Below the pieces are notes generated by a model. The model was given only the letters and a program-made list of their open reading frames with translations. It was not told the origin of the DNA and searched no databases. From Gammaproteobacteria bacterium (GTDB lineage Bacteria; Pseudomonadota; Gammaproteobacteria; HK1): DNA of 56,587 bases. Location: positions 1-56,587 of the forward strand of contig JAJEAD010000058.1 of assembly GCA_022824305.1 (NCBI GenBank), read 5' to 3'. This document shows positions 8,568 through 17,397 of the stretch, in pieces; position 1 is the first letter of the stretch; every line of letters starts with the position of its first letter. Both the position numbers and the translations under genes were made by a program.

Positions 8568-9281
8568 TTGCTTGGGAGTCCCTTTCACATAAGTAAGTCA
8601 GCAATTCTCATTGACGGCGGTTTTTTCCTGAGACGATTGCCCGTCGTACGACCGGATGTCACTTCGACCGATCCCGAAGCGGTCGCGGGAGCGGTAAGGC
8701 AATTGGTTCGGAGCCACTTGGAGCAGTTGAACGAGGTGTACCAGGTTCCGAGTCCCTTTCAGCTTCTGTACCGCACCTTCTACTACGACGCTCGTCCCTA
8801 CGGCGACAAAGCTCACCAACCCGTCAGCAACGCAGCGATCGACTACGCCAAGACAGATCAGGCGCGCTTTCGAAAGCAGTTGTTCGATGCCCTACGCAGT
8901 TCTCGGAATCTTGCCGTACGCCTGGGCGACGTCCGGAAAGACCGAGGTCGCTCCTGGATTTTGGATGCGGAGCCGCAGAAGGCTCTTCTCAATGGGCGCA
9001 TTGCGGTCGGGGACTTGACCGATGACGACTTCACGCCTGCTTTGCGGCAAAAGGGAGTCGATATGCGAATCGGGTTGGATATTGCGTCGCTCGCGCTCAA
9101 GGGCCACGCGAACACCATCATCCTTGTTTCCGGCGACGAAGATTTTGTTCCGGCGGCAAAATTGGCACGCCGGGAAGGCGTTCAGTTCATCCTCGACCCC
9201 CTTTGGCAGAAGATATCCCCCGAGCTGAATGAGCATATTGACGGCTTGACGAGCGGATTCCCCAGGCCGCGCCTGTCCTGA
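8568..9281 (+). CDS. NYN/PIN-like domain protein (LabA/DUF88 type)
   Basis: This is a 237-residue protein. The N-terminal strand SAILIDGGFFLRR matches the NYN-domain start, where the Asp binds metal. The late motif TIILVSGDEDFVPAAKLARREG matches the second acidic cluster (SGDxDFxP) of the family. NYN domains are PIN-fold metal-dependent ribonucleases, so an RNA-processing role is likely but the substrate is unknown. The start is uncertain: TTG at 8568 is used, and an in-frame TAA stands two codons upstream. Base composition is lower in GC than its neighbours, hinting at transfer. No clear operon partner. Confidence 0.85.
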   Translation: MLGSPFHISKSAILIDGGFFLRRLPVVRPDVTSTDPEAVAGAVRQLVRSHLEQLNEVYQVPSPFQLLYRTFYYDARPYGDKAHQPVSNAAIDYAKTDQARFRKQLFDALRSSRNLAVRLGDVRKDRGRSWILDAEPQKALLNGRIAVGDLTDDDFTPALRQKGVDMRIGLDIASLALKGHANTIILVSGDEDFVPAAKLARREGVQFILDPLWQKISPELNEHIDGLTSGFPRPRLS

Positions 9282-9317
9282 CTGGATCGGAAGTACAAGA
9301 TCCTATAATGCCCCTAC

Positions 9318-9395
9318 GGGCTACTCGTCCACGGGCCGAGGCAGACTCAGCGCAGTGTCCGGCATGCAGCTCGCAAACAGGGAAGAGGCCTGGTC
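9318..9395 (-). pseudogene. Duplicated 3' fragment of the 11577-11996 gene
   Basis: This 78-bp stretch matches 11574-11651 with only a few mismatches. On the minus strand it would encode the last 24 residues (ending LSLPRPVDE, stop) of a paralogue of the small exported protein at 11577-11996. The rest of that gene is absent upstream, so this is a leftover 3' end. Confidence 0.75.
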
Positions 9396-9436
9396 CTGCT
9401 CCGTCCTTTGGTCCGGTCTCTCGCCGCCGTTGACGC

Positions 9437-10192
9437 TCACCCTTCGCGACTGCGCCCGAGCGCGTCAGCCTGCGTGCCGACGCGCAGGTTCGGGTCGAGC
9501 GAGCATTCCGCCATGAAGCGTAGCATCTGCGCGCCGTCCGCGCTGTCGTAGAAGCGGATCATCTTCTCGTTGAACTCAAGGCGCTTCGCGGCGGCGACGG
9601 TGAGGACGTCGTGGCCATGCTCGAGGAGGATGCCGTTCATCATGAGCCTTCCGGCGCGCTTGTTCCCGTCCCAGAACGGCTGGTTGCGCGCGGTCCACAG
9701 GAACGCCGCGATCGCCTTGCGGTGTACCCCCTTCATCGCGCCGATCGTCTCGATGGCCGCTTCCATGCGCTCGGGGAGCCCCTGCGCATCCGGCGGCTCG
9801 TGCGTCGTCCCCGCAATCCGCACCGCGCCCGTGCGCAGCCTCCCCCACTCGAGTGCTTCCTCGCGGGCGATGAGGGCGTGCAGCTCCTCGAATGTCGCTC
9901 TGTCGAGCCTGAAGGTTCCGCGCTCGACCCGCGCGAGCAGCTCGCGCCACGACCGCGCCTGGTTGAGCACCTGTTCGGCGTCCTCGGTCCTTCGGCCGCC
10001 CACCGTGATCCCGTCCATCAGCGTCTTGACCTCGGGAAAGGTGAACGGGTTGCCCTCGAGCGCCACCGTGTCGTACACGATTTCCTCGAGCACCTTGCGT
10101 GCCCTGAAGATCGCCCGCGCCTTGTTCGGCTGCGTCGTCGTATGAATTCGCCCGCGCCCCAGCGTGAACCCCAATCGTCGTGCTGTCATCAT
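9437..10192 (-). CDS. Fic/DOC-family protein with altered catalytic motif
   Basis: This is a 251-residue protein with a Fic fold. The inhibitory-helix motif (S/T)xxxE(G/N) is visible near the N-terminus as TVALEGN, placing it with Fic proteins that carry their own inhibitory helix. The catalytic loop, normally HPFxxGNGRxxR, reads QPFWDGNKRAGR: the His is Gln, and GNG is GNK as in Doc-type proteins. Fic enzymes usually transfer AMP or phosphate to target proteins, and the His is normally needed as base. Activity is therefore doubtful or changed. The ATG at 10192 is followed at once by a second ATG and preceded by GGGAAAACGAG. It starts about 20 bp from a partial palindromic repeat. Confidence 0.87.
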   Translation of the reverse strand: MMTARRLGFTLGRGRIHTTTQPNKARAIFRARKVLEEIVYDTVALEGNPFTFPEVKTLMDGITVGGRRTEDAEQVLNQARSWRELLARVERGTFRLDRATFEELHALIAREEALEWGRLRTGAVRIAGTTHEPPDAQGLPERMEAAIETIGAMKGVHRKAIAAFLWTARNQPFWDGNKRAGRLMMNGILLEHGHDVLTVAAAKRLEFNEKMIRFYDSADGAQMLRFMAECSLDPNLRVGTQADALGRSREG

Positions 10193-10212
10193 CTCGTTTT
10201 CCCGTAGCGACT

Positions 10213-10250
10213 GGCCGCAATGTTCCACTGATTTTCGTGAGCTACGGGCG
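10213..10250. repeat. Palindromic dispersed repeat, left-half copy
   Basis: This 38-bp stretch, starting GGCCGCAATGTTCCACTGAT and ending GAGCTACGGGCG, matches the left arm and inner block of the 7421-7518 and 36844-36975 elements. No right arm follows. It separates the Fic gene from the sigma-factor remnant. Confidence 0.6.
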
Positions 10251-10331
10251 CTCAATTTCGTGATCTCACACGGCGAGTGCAACCAGGTCCAGCGGGACGT
10301 GGCATCCGATCTCGCGCAGGTAACGCGACCT

Positions 10332-10475
10332 ATGGACGAGGCGCTCGCCACACAGGCGGCAGCGGGCGACCGGGAGGCATTCGCCGAATTGCTCGAGTGC
10401 TACTACGATCGGATCTTCCGCCTCGGCGCCCGGGTGCTCGGCGACGCCGAGGCGGCGGCGGACCTGGCGCAGGAG
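10332..10475 (+). pseudogene. Truncated ECF sigma factor (region 2 start only)
   Basis: About 48 codons, from the ATG at 10332, read like the start of an ECF sigma-70 factor: GDREAFAELLECYYDRIFRL, then ARVLGDAEAAADLAQ. This is the region 2.1-2.2 core. After DLAQE the usual continuation (xFLxxW, region 4) is missing and the frame runs into unrelated sequence up to 10670. The gene appears cut by rearrangement, next to a dispersed repeat and the start of the MORN gene. Confidence 0.7.
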
Positions 10476-10548
10476 CGCGAGCGCTCCGGGAGGGGATCTC
10501 GATTCGAGCACAGGCCATTGACGCTACGGGAACCCGGGGCAGGTTGCG

Positions 10549-11508
10549 ATGAAATCGCTGCTCCAAACGAGCGCCCTGGCGCTCGTTATGCTGTCGTCGG
10601 TTTCCGCGGCCCCGGTGTGGACCGTCGAATTGACATTTCCCGGCTTCGAGTTCGGCTGCCAGGGCGCTGACGGGCGGAAGCTTGAGCCTCCCTATGGGGA
10701 CATCGAGGACACGCTCTTCGCCCTCTCGCCCGGACGGCGCGGGCAGCATCACGCGTGCCGGGTCGAGCTCGACCGACTGGAAGGCGACTGCTTCCGGCGC
10801 GGGAGTTTCAATGCCACGGTGGGCGAGGCGCCGCACCCGGAGTGCGGGGAGGTCTTCAGACAGCAGATCATGGTGTGCGCGAGGCGGTACACGGTGGACG
10901 AGCACAAGTGCCGCGTGGGGCAGGAAGCGGTGTGGAGAGACCGGCCGGCACAGCGGGCCTGGGTGCAATCGCACAACTTCGCGGGCACGCACGGAAGGGA
11001 CGATGCGGCGCCCGGCGCGCGCTCCGCAGCCGGATGGATGGGGACGGCGGATCGGTCCTGCAAGCTCTGGAATCCCGACCGAGAGGAGCAGGACGTCGTG
11101 AGCTGGACCGGAGACTGCGACGACGGCACGGCTTCGGGAACCGGCCGCCTCGTCTGGCATGACGGAGGCCGCATGCACAGCTTCCTTGCCGGCGTCTACC
11201 TGATCTACGAGGGAGAGATTCGCTCCGGCAGGGCGCATGGCCAGGGCACCGCTACCTGGAACAACGCCCACAAGGCCAATAGCCGCTACGAAGGCCAGTG
11301 GCGCGAGGGCCGGCCGCACGGGCACGGCACTTACATCAGCCCGGATGGCGGTGTCTTCGAGGGTCAGTGGTCTCGCGGCTGTTTCCGCGGCTTCGGGGAC
11401 CGTTGGGTGGCCATTGGCGCCACGGCGCAGTCGTGCAGTCGCCCCGCCCGCGTTCCGCCGCTTCCTTTCCTGGTGCCAATGCCATTGCTTGGCGCTCCGT
11501 CGGAGTAG
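10549..11508 (+). CDS. Exported MORN-repeat protein
   Basis: This 319-residue protein has an N-terminal signal peptide (hydrophobic SALALVMLSSVSA, likely cleaved near residue 21). The middle region is Cys-rich (about residues 35-190), suggesting disulfides in the periplasm or outside. From about residue 215 there are at least three MORN repeats: YEGEIRSGRAHGQGTATW, YEGQWREGRPHGHGTYIS and FEGQWSRGCFRGFGDRW. MORN repeats form extended beta hairpins that can bind proteins or lipids. The C-terminal tail is proline-rich. The target is unknown. The start is ATG at 10549. Confidence 0.8.
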   Translation: MKSLLQTSALALVMLSSVSAAPVWTVELTFPGFEFGCQGADGRKLEPPYGDIEDTLFALSPGRRGQHHACRVELDRLEGDCFRRGSFNATVGEAPHPECGEVFRQQIMVCARRYTVDEHKCRVGQEAVWRDRPAQRAWVQSHNFAGTHGRDDAAPGARSAAGWMGTADRSCKLWNPDREEQDVVSWTGDCDDGTASGTGRLVWHDGGRMHSFLAGVYLIYEGEIRSGRAHGQGTATWNNAHKANSRYEGQWREGRPHGHGTYISPDGGVFEGQWSRGCFRGFGDRWVAIGATAQSCSRPARVPPLPFLVPMPLLGAPSE

Positions 11509-11576
11509 CCCCCCGGCCCGCTGCCACACCCAAAGCTGCGCGGCGACCCGTGCCGTCCGACGATGGAAGAAATGGG

Positions 11577-11996
11577 CTACTCGTCCACCGGCCCGGGCAG
11601 ACTCAGCGCGGTGTCCGGCGTGCAGCTCGCAAACAGGGAAGAGACCTGGTCGTCGAGCGCCAGCTCGAAGCACATGAACACTGCAGAGTCGCTCTCGCGC
11701 AGTTCATCCCATGCGAAGACCCAGGACTTGAACAGGGGCAAGGCCTCGACCGGGTTGAGCCCCGCGTTTTGCAGCTTCCGCACGAGAGGTTCGCTTTCCT
11801 CGGCGTCCGGCGGCCAGACTTCAAACTCGAGGATGATCCCCTTTGCCTGGAGCGGGGCCGGGTCGGGATCCGGCAGCGGGTAGGGACGGTCCTCCTCGTT
11901 ATCTTCTCCGCACACGGGCGTGCCGAACAGCAGCGCAGCGCCGAGTGCGGCCGCCAGGACGTGGGTCCATCGCCTGCATCTGGTGTTCCCGTGCAT
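11577..11996 (-). CDS. Small exported hypothetical protein
   Basis: This is a 139-residue protein with an N-terminal signal peptide (basic TRCRRW then VLAAALGAALLFG). A short acidic, proline-rich linker follows (DRPYPLPDPDPAPL), then a domain with strands such as GIILEFEVWPP. I do not recognise the family. The start is set at ATG 11996 because the signal peptide begins there; an in-frame ATG 28 codons upstream is less likely. Its 3' end is duplicated at 9318-9395. It converges with the MORN gene. Confidence 0.65.
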   Translation of the reverse strand: MHGNTRCRRWTHVLAAALGAALLFGTPVCGEDNEEDRPYPLPDPDPAPLQAKGIILEFEVWPPDAEESEPLVRKLQNAGLNPVEALPLFKSWVFAWDELRESDSAVFMCFELALDDQVSSLFASCTPDTALSLPGPVDE

Positions 11997-12258
11997 GCGT
12001 GTCCTCGCCGGTTGGAACCGGGTTCTCTTCGACGCAGTGGAGGACGAATTGAAGCGTGTGCCGCGGCGCAATGTCACGCCCGCCCTTCAATGCGCACCTC
12101 GAGGCGCTCGAGTCCGCGCGCGCCAGGCGTGGGGCGGGCCTGCGAAGGACGATTATCTCGCACTCGAGCTCGGATGAGGTGGGGCCCTTGCATATACTTG
12201 CGGGACGGCGCGGCGCCGCGGCGACGGCGTGCGCCTCGAATCGATCACGGACAGGTTG

Positions 12259-13143
12259 ATGAACGCGGTGGCCACGACTGCGGTCCGCAGCGAGGACGTA
12301 GAGGCGTTCCGGCGCGACGGTGCGCTCGTGCTCCGGGGCGTGCTCGACGAAGACTGGCTGCGGGTGCTCGCAGAGGGGGTGGCGCTCAACCTCGCACAGC
12401 CCAGCCCGCGCCGGCTCGACTGGGTTCGCGACGAGGCGAGCGGCGAGCACCTGTTCTTCGACGCGGTCACGGTAGGTCACAACCCCTTCTACGAGCGCTA
12501 CATGCTGCACTCGCCCATTGGCCCGATCGCGGCGGCGCTGATGGGATCACCGACGGTGCTCGCCTTCTATCTCTCCGTCTTCATCCGCAGGCGGGGAACG
12601 CAGGCCGCCACGCCCTGGCATCAGGACCAGACCTACTGGTGCGTCGAGGGACGACAGGCGCTCAGCATCTGGACGTCGCTCGATGCGGTGCCGCCGGGAA
12701 CGGAGCTGCAGTTCGTCCGTGGCTCACACCGGTGGGATCGCCCCCTGGCGAAACCGTACTTCGAGCAGGAACGACTGGGCGGGGCACAGGCGGCGCAACC
12801 TCCCGACGCCATGCCCGTTCCCGACTTCGACGGGGTCGACCGCGACCGCTTCGAAGTCATCGGCTGGGCGATGGAGCCGGGCGACGTCGTGGTCTTCCAC
12901 GGAATGACCGTCCACGGCGGCTCGGGCCGACTGCCCGCGGCCATGGAGCGGCGCTCGATCTCGGCGCAGTGGCTTGGCGAGGACGTGCGACTCGTCGACC
13001 GGCCGGGCGGTCACGACCCCCACTGGCTCCCCGAGTTCGCAACATTCGGGCTCGGCCCGGGCGACTATCCGGGGTGCGCGATGTGTCCCACCATCACCGC
13101 GGACCTGCAACCGGACGAGCCTGGCCGGAGCCGGGGCCGGTAG
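12259..13143 (+). CDS. Phytanoyl-CoA dioxygenase (PhyH)-family protein
   Basis: This 294-residue Fe(II)/2-oxoglutarate oxygenase-like protein has the metal motif HxD in TPWHQDQTYW and a distal His in FHGMTVHGGSG. A basic residue for 2-oxoglutarate follows in ERRSISAQW. The family hydroxylates varied small molecules, including acyl-CoAs and natural products, so the substrate cannot be named. ATG at 12259 is used; a GTG at 12229 would add ten residues. Upstream and downstream genes are unrelated, giving no pathway clue. Confidence 0.88.
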   Translation: MNAVATTAVRSEDVEAFRRDGALVLRGVLDEDWLRVLAEGVALNLAQPSPRRLDWVRDEASGEHLFFDAVTVGHNPFYERYMLHSPIGPIAAALMGSPTVLAFYLSVFIRRRGTQAATPWHQDQTYWCVEGRQALSIWTSLDAVPPGTELQFVRGSHRWDRPLAKPYFEQERLGGAQAAQPPDAMPVPDFDGVDRDRFEVIGWAMEPGDVVVFHGMTVHGGSGRLPAAMERRSISAQWLGEDVRLVDRPGGHDPHWLPEFATFGLGPGDYPGCAMCPTITADLQPDEPGRSRGR

Positions 13144-13313
13144 GGGGCGGTAAGATTTTGAAATGGTCGCGACGGGTCGTGAACTGGCTGCGACGCGTGG
13201 CGCTGCGAGAGATCTGTCCGCGATTCACGAGGCGATGCCGATAGTGAGGAGACTAGCACCAAGGTGTCGCCCGGGGGTCAGATTCCGAAGTCGCTTGACC
13301 GGCTCCCTCGGTG

Positions 13314-14063
13314 CTACGCCGGGCGAGACCTGGCGAGGAGGGCCTCCAGCTCCGCTACCCGCGCCTCCGCCGTTCGGCGGGCGTCCGCCTCGTGCTCGGC
13401 GCGCGCGACGGCGGCATCGGCTCGGGATTCCGCTTCGCCGCGCGCGGCAGCCTCCTCAAGGCGGGCGGCACGCTCCTCGGACTGGGTGAGCAGGACCTGT
13501 CCGGTCGCGGGGTCCCGGAATCGCATTTCGCCCCCCTGCGCCCGCAGCTCGAGCCCCAGCGTCTCGCTGGTGAGCGTCAGCGCCCCGCCCGGCGAGGCCA
13601 CCGCCAACTGGCGCATGTACGCGCCCCCGGCCAAGCGCAGGCCCTGGAGCACCGGCGTGAAGTACTCCCCCATGGGGTCGTACATCCAGTACTCCTTCAC
13701 CCCCAGGCGCGCGTAGACGTCGCGCTTTGGCCCCAGGTCCTCGCGCCATGTGCTCTTCGAGGCCACCTCCAGAACGAAGTCCGGCCCCTTGCCCTCCTCC
13801 CATACCAGGTAGTGCCGGCGCTTCCGGTCCTCCACCCCGAACACCACGAAGACATCGGGGGCGACGGAAACCTTCGGATTGCCCTCTTCGTAGTACATCA
13901 GCAGGTCGCCCGAGACGTACACGTCCGCACGCGCCTCGTAGTGCACCCGCAACGCCCCGATGGCGTAGTGAATCGCCAGGAGCTGGGCGTCGTTCTCCGC
14001 CATCGGCTTGCCGTCCCCGCTCGGGTACTCAACCGCGATCGGGGGAACAGTGCTCCGGCTCAT
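13314..14063 (-). CDS. Uma2-family (DUF820) PD-(D/E)XK-like protein with coiled-coil tail
   Basis: This 249-residue protein has the Uma2/DUF820 core over about residues 20-190. Motifs are VAPDVFVVFGV (Asp), DFVLEVASKST (the ExxSxS-type stretch in place of ExK) and GVKEYWMYDP. These belong to the restriction-endonuclease-like fold. The last 55 residues are a highly charged, Ala/Glu/Arg-rich coiled coil. Family members are mostly uncharacterised, so nuclease function is predicted from the fold. It is divergent from the glutathione transferase gene. Confidence 0.85.
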   Translation of the reverse strand: MSRSTVPPIAVEYPSGDGKPMAENDAQLLAIHYAIGALRVHYEARADVYVSGDLLMYYEEGNPKVSVAPDVFVVFGVEDRKRRHYLVWEEGKGPDFVLEVASKSTWREDLGPKRDVYARLGVKEYWMYDPMGEYFTPVLQGLRLAGGAYMRQLAVASPGGALTLTSETLGLELRAQGGEMRFRDPATGQVLLTQSEERAARLEEAAARGEAESRADAAVARAEHEADARRTAEARVAELEALLARSRPA

Positions 14064-14384
14064 CGCCCAGCCTCCCGATGTGCTTCGCCCGGGGGACCTC
14101 TGCCCGGCTTCCGATCGACGCTACCACATCCCCCTTCGCGTCCCAACCCGCGGCTCGGATGCACACCATGCACGCGTGCGCTTGGAAGCGGTGTCAGCTC
14201 GAAGCTCGAATCAACGTAGGCCTTCGTCCCGAGACCCCGTCGGCGCGCGATCGAGGGGCGAGGGCCTTGACGCAGGATCGCGAGAGGACGATGGTTTGCG
14301 CGGAAGGTGCGCGCCCTCGTGTAAGGTCGCGCGCTCGCCACCGGGCGCAGGCGCGCCCCGATCCGCAGGGAGGAACAAGGACCC
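14064..14384. other. Divergent intergenic region between Uma2 and GST genes
   Basis: This 321-bp region must hold promoters for both flanking genes. A GGAGGAA and AAGGA purine run just before 14385 is the ribosome site of the glutathione transferase. No repeat, RNA or small gene is recognised. Confidence 0.4.
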
Positions 14385-15005
14385 ATGCTCGACGTCTATA
14401 GCTGGAAGACCTCGAACGGGCGCAAGGTGACGGTGATGGTGGAGGAGCTCGGCGTCCCCTACGTGCTGCACAAGATCGACATCGGGGCCGGCGACCAGTT
14501 CTCCGACGCCTTCACCGCGATCAACCCGAACCAGAAGATTCCGGCCATCGTCGATTCCGAGGGTCCGGGCGGCCGGCCCTACACCGTCATCGAGTCGGGC
14601 GCGATCCTCATGTACCTCGCCGAGAAGCACGGCCGCTTCCTGCCTGCCGGCATGGCCGAGCGCTACGAGGTCATCCAGTGGCTGATGTTCCAGATGGGCG
14701 GGGTGGGGCCGATTTTCGGCCAGGCCCACCACTTCCGCATGGCGGCGAAGGAGGAGGTGCCCTACGGCATCGAGCGCTACACGAAGGAGACCCGCCGACT
14801 GTGGGGAGTGCTGGACCGGCGCCTCGAAGGGCGCGAGCACCTCGCCGGCGACTACTCCATCGCGGACATCGCGGTCTTTCCCTGGACCGCGCGCCACGAG
14901 TGGCAGGGCATCGCGCTCGACGAGTTCCCGAACGTCGCGCGCTGGTACCGCGCCATCGAGCGGCGCCCCGCGGTCGCCCGCGGCATGGACGACGCCTTCG
15001 CGTAG
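14385..15005 (+). CDS. Glutathione S-transferase family protein (YfcG/Ure2-like)
   Basis: This is a 206-residue protein. The N-terminal thioredoxin-like domain starts MLDVYSWKTSNGRKVTVMVEE; TSNGRKV and NPNQKIPAI match Ure2/YfcG-type transferases, which often act as glutathione-dependent disulfide reductases. The motif VIESGAILMYLAEK is the conserved glutathione-binding ES element. The C-terminal helical domain contains YSIADIAVFPW, the conserved N-capping box region. The start is ATG at 14385 with a good ribosome site. It probably acts in cytoplasmic thiol homeostasis. Confidence 0.93.
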   Translation: MLDVYSWKTSNGRKVTVMVEELGVPYVLHKIDIGAGDQFSDAFTAINPNQKIPAIVDSEGPGGRPYTVIESGAILMYLAEKHGRFLPAGMAERYEVIQWLMFQMGGVGPIFGQAHHFRMAAKEEVPYGIERYTKETRRLWGVLDRRLEGREHLAGDYSIADIAVFPWTARHEWQGIALDEFPNVARWYRAIERRPAVARGMDDAFA

Positions 15006-15063
15006 CGCCTCGCCCCGGGCCCAAGCCCGGCTGCGCACCCGGCCCGGACGGCCGCCGTGCCGC

Positions 15064-16839
15064 TCAGGCCTCGGATTCGGCCTCGGACCCGGACAGGTGG
15101 CGCAGCATCTCTTCGACCCCGGCGCAGGGCCGGCAGCCGATCTCGCGCAGTGGGGCGCTGACGTCCACCGGCAGGCTCGTGTTGGAGCTCTCGGGAACCT
15201 GGTTGAGGCGCCCGCCGAGGTAGACCGGCAGCTCGAGGGAGGCCCGCTTCATCTCCCGGCGCAGCGCCCGGGCGTAGGTCAGCGCGATGCCGTTGTAGGT
15301 GCTGAGCGCGATGAAGCCGGCGCCGCCCTCGAGCGCGCACCGGACGACCCGATCGGGGTCGGCGTTGACTCCCGCGTCGACGACGCGAACGCCGAGCTGC
15401 TCGAAGGCCCGCTCGAGCCCCAGCTTGCCCCACTCGTGGACATCGGTGGTGGCGATGCACGCGACCAGCTCTCGGGCCCGAAGCGCCTTCGGCAGCTCCT
15501 CGGGCAGGCCGGTGACCACGGCGTCGATGCGCCGCTCCACTTCGACGATGGCGTTCGAAGGCAGCACCGGCCGGCGGCGGCCGCTCTCGGGCGATCGCTC
15601 TCCGGGACCGAATAGCATCTCCAGGCGCCGCGGCCCGAGGCGCTTGATGGCGAGGAGCATCTCCACCGGGCTGGCGGTGTCGATGCCGGCCTCCTCGAAT
15701 CCCCGGAAGAGAGCGCTCGCGAAGTGCCTTCCGCCCTCGATCAGGCGCTCCGCCAGCGCGTCGGCCGCGCTCACGTCGACGAGCGGCAGCAGGGCCTCGA
15801 TGCGCTCGTTCAGTCCGTTGGCCGTCTCCTGCGCGGTGATGATCTCCTCGGGCTCCGGGATGCGCGAGAACTCCGTCAGGGGGACCGGCACGATCGCGTG
15901 CAGGGTGGGGGAGAGGCGCTGCGCGAGGAGGTCCGCGGTCAGCGACGACGCGAGCACCGCGACGTTCGACCACTCCTCGGGACGGAACCCGGTGGTGTCA
16001 CCGTAGATCATGGTCCCGGCCTGAGGCTCCACCCGGCCGAGCGCGCGCTGGAACGCGATGCGATGCACGGGGTCGGGGAAGGTCTGTCCGAAGGAGTGCG
16101 CAAGGGTCGCGCCGAGCAGCTTCCCGACGATGTGCTGTTCCACGAGCACCATGCCGAGCGAGCAGCAGAGATCGCTGAACAGGGACGCGAACCCGTCATC
16201 CAGGTTCGAGTGGATGATCACCTCCACCGGCAACGCCGCCACGAGCGCGATGGCCGTGACGGTCGCCTCGGTGCGGTCGATGTCGCCGCCTTCGTAGAGG
16301 AGGTCGAAGGTGTAGTACTGCGCCAGGTTTCCCAGCGACGTGGAGCCCGCCTCGAGCGCCATGACGGTGTTCTCCACCGAGGCCGGCGGGCCAATCATGT
16401 GATCCCCGAAGTGCGGCGCCACCGGGACCCGGGCGGTCAGCCGCCGCAGGCGCTCCGGATCGTCCACCACCAGCCCCGTGCCGCGCGGGCGCTGCGCGCG
16501 CACCGCGGGCGGGTATCCCATGCTGCGGTCGAAGATGAGCCCGTAGCGGTCGACACGGTAGCCGCGCCCGCGCAGATGGGCGTCGACCTGGAGACATGCC
16601 CGCTCGGTCTTCTCGATGTCCCGGTAGCCGACCTGGGCCTGGAACATGGTCGCACCGGCGGCCACCCGGCGGCGCTTGTACTCGAGCTCGCAGGCTACCC
16701 CGTGCTCCTCGAGGAACGCGCACGAGCCGAGCGCCACCGTGCCCGCCAGGCGCCGGCCCCGGGCCCGCAGCTCGTCGGAATCGGGCAGCTCCGGCTCGGG
16801 AAGGAGGGCCGCGCGCTCGAGCTTCATGGAGTCCGCCAT
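15064..16839 (-). CDS. B12-dependent mutase-like protein with C-terminal cobalamin-binding domain
   Basis: This is a 591-residue protein. Residues about 60-420 resemble the TIM-barrel catalytic region of glutamate mutase E / aminomutase-type enzymes, including GLIFDRSMGYPPAVR and the HFGDHMIGPPASVEN stretch. Residues about 455-585 form a B12-binding Rossmann domain with the base-off motif DVHEWG (Asp466, His468, Gly471) followed by GLERAFEQLGVRVVDAG. Catalytic barrel and cobalamin domain lie on one chain, unlike the two-subunit glutamate mutase. The substrate cannot be named and no partner gene is adjacent. The start is ATG at 16839; a second ATG lies four codons on. Confidence 0.75.
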   Translation of the reverse strand: MADSMKLERAALLPEPELPDSDELRARGRRLAGTVALGSCAFLEEHGVACELEYKRRRVAAGATMFQAQVGYRDIEKTERACLQVDAHLRGRGYRVDRYGLIFDRSMGYPPAVRAQRPRGTGLVVDDPERLRRLTARVPVAPHFGDHMIGPPASVENTVMALEAGSTSLGNLAQYYTFDLLYEGGDIDRTEATVTAIALVAALPVEVIIHSNLDDGFASLFSDLCCSLGMVLVEQHIVGKLLGATLAHSFGQTFPDPVHRIAFQRALGRVEPQAGTMIYGDTTGFRPEEWSNVAVLASSLTADLLAQRLSPTLHAIVPVPLTEFSRIPEPEEIITAQETANGLNERIEALLPLVDVSAADALAERLIEGGRHFASALFRGFEEAGIDTASPVEMLLAIKRLGPRRLEMLFGPGERSPESGRRRPVLPSNAIVEVERRIDAVVTGLPEELPKALRARELVACIATTDVHEWGKLGLERAFEQLGVRVVDAGVNADPDRVVRCALEGGAGFIALSTYNGIALTYARALRREMKRASLELPVYLGGRLNQVPESSNTSLPVDVSAPLREIGCRPCAGVEEMLRHLSGSEAESEA

Positions 16840-16974
16840 GGGGCGATTATGGCTCCCGGACCGGCGAAGATCGCGCCTCGTCGCGCCCGGAATCGGCGCC
16901 GCCTTCCGTCGCTCGCGGGCGCCCGGTACGCTCACCCGGCCGCCGCGGCCTGCCGGCCGCCGCGGACCGTCGCC

Positions 16975-17397
16975 ATGCTGCAAGCAACCCCCGACATCGC
17001 GCTCCACGAGAACGAGCTCACCTGGCGCTTCATCCGCGCCTCCGGGCCGGGCGGGCAGAACGTCAACAAGGTGGCGAGCGCGGTGCAGTTGCGCTTCGAC
17101 GCGCAGGGCTCCGCCTCCCTGCCCGATGCGGTGCGCGCGCGCCTGCTGCGTCTCGCCCGCAACCGCATCAACAGCGATGGCGTGCTGGTCATCGAGGCGC
17201 GCCGCTTCCGCACCCAGGAGCGCAACCGCGAGGATGCGCGCGCCCGTCTCGCCGCGCTGATCGCCCGGGCCGCGCAGGCGCCGAAGCTGCGCCTCGCGAC
17301 CCGGCCCACCGCGGCCTCGAAGCGGCGCCGGGCCGAAGACAAGCGCCGCCGCGCCCGCCTCAAGCAGGCCCGGCGCGACCCCACGGAGAACGAGTAG
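16975..17397 (+). CDS. arfB: Peptidyl-tRNA hydrolase ArfB, ribosome rescue factor
   Basis: This 140-residue protein is of the release-factor-like YaeJ/ArfB family. The catalytic motif GPGGQNVNK is at residues 24-32 (GGQ at 26-28). The tail is strongly basic (AASKRRRAEDKRRRARLKQ), as needed to enter the mRNA channel of stalled ribosomes. Length matches the family. It frees peptides from ribosomes stuck on truncated mRNAs. It is divergent from the B12 gene, with about 135 bp between starts. Confidence 0.95.
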   Translation: MLQATPDIALHENELTWRFIRASGPGGQNVNKVASAVQLRFDAQGSASLPDAVRARLLRLARNRINSDGVLVIEARRFRTQERNREDARARLAALIARAAQAPKLRLATRPTAASKRRRAEDKRRRARLKQARRDPTENE

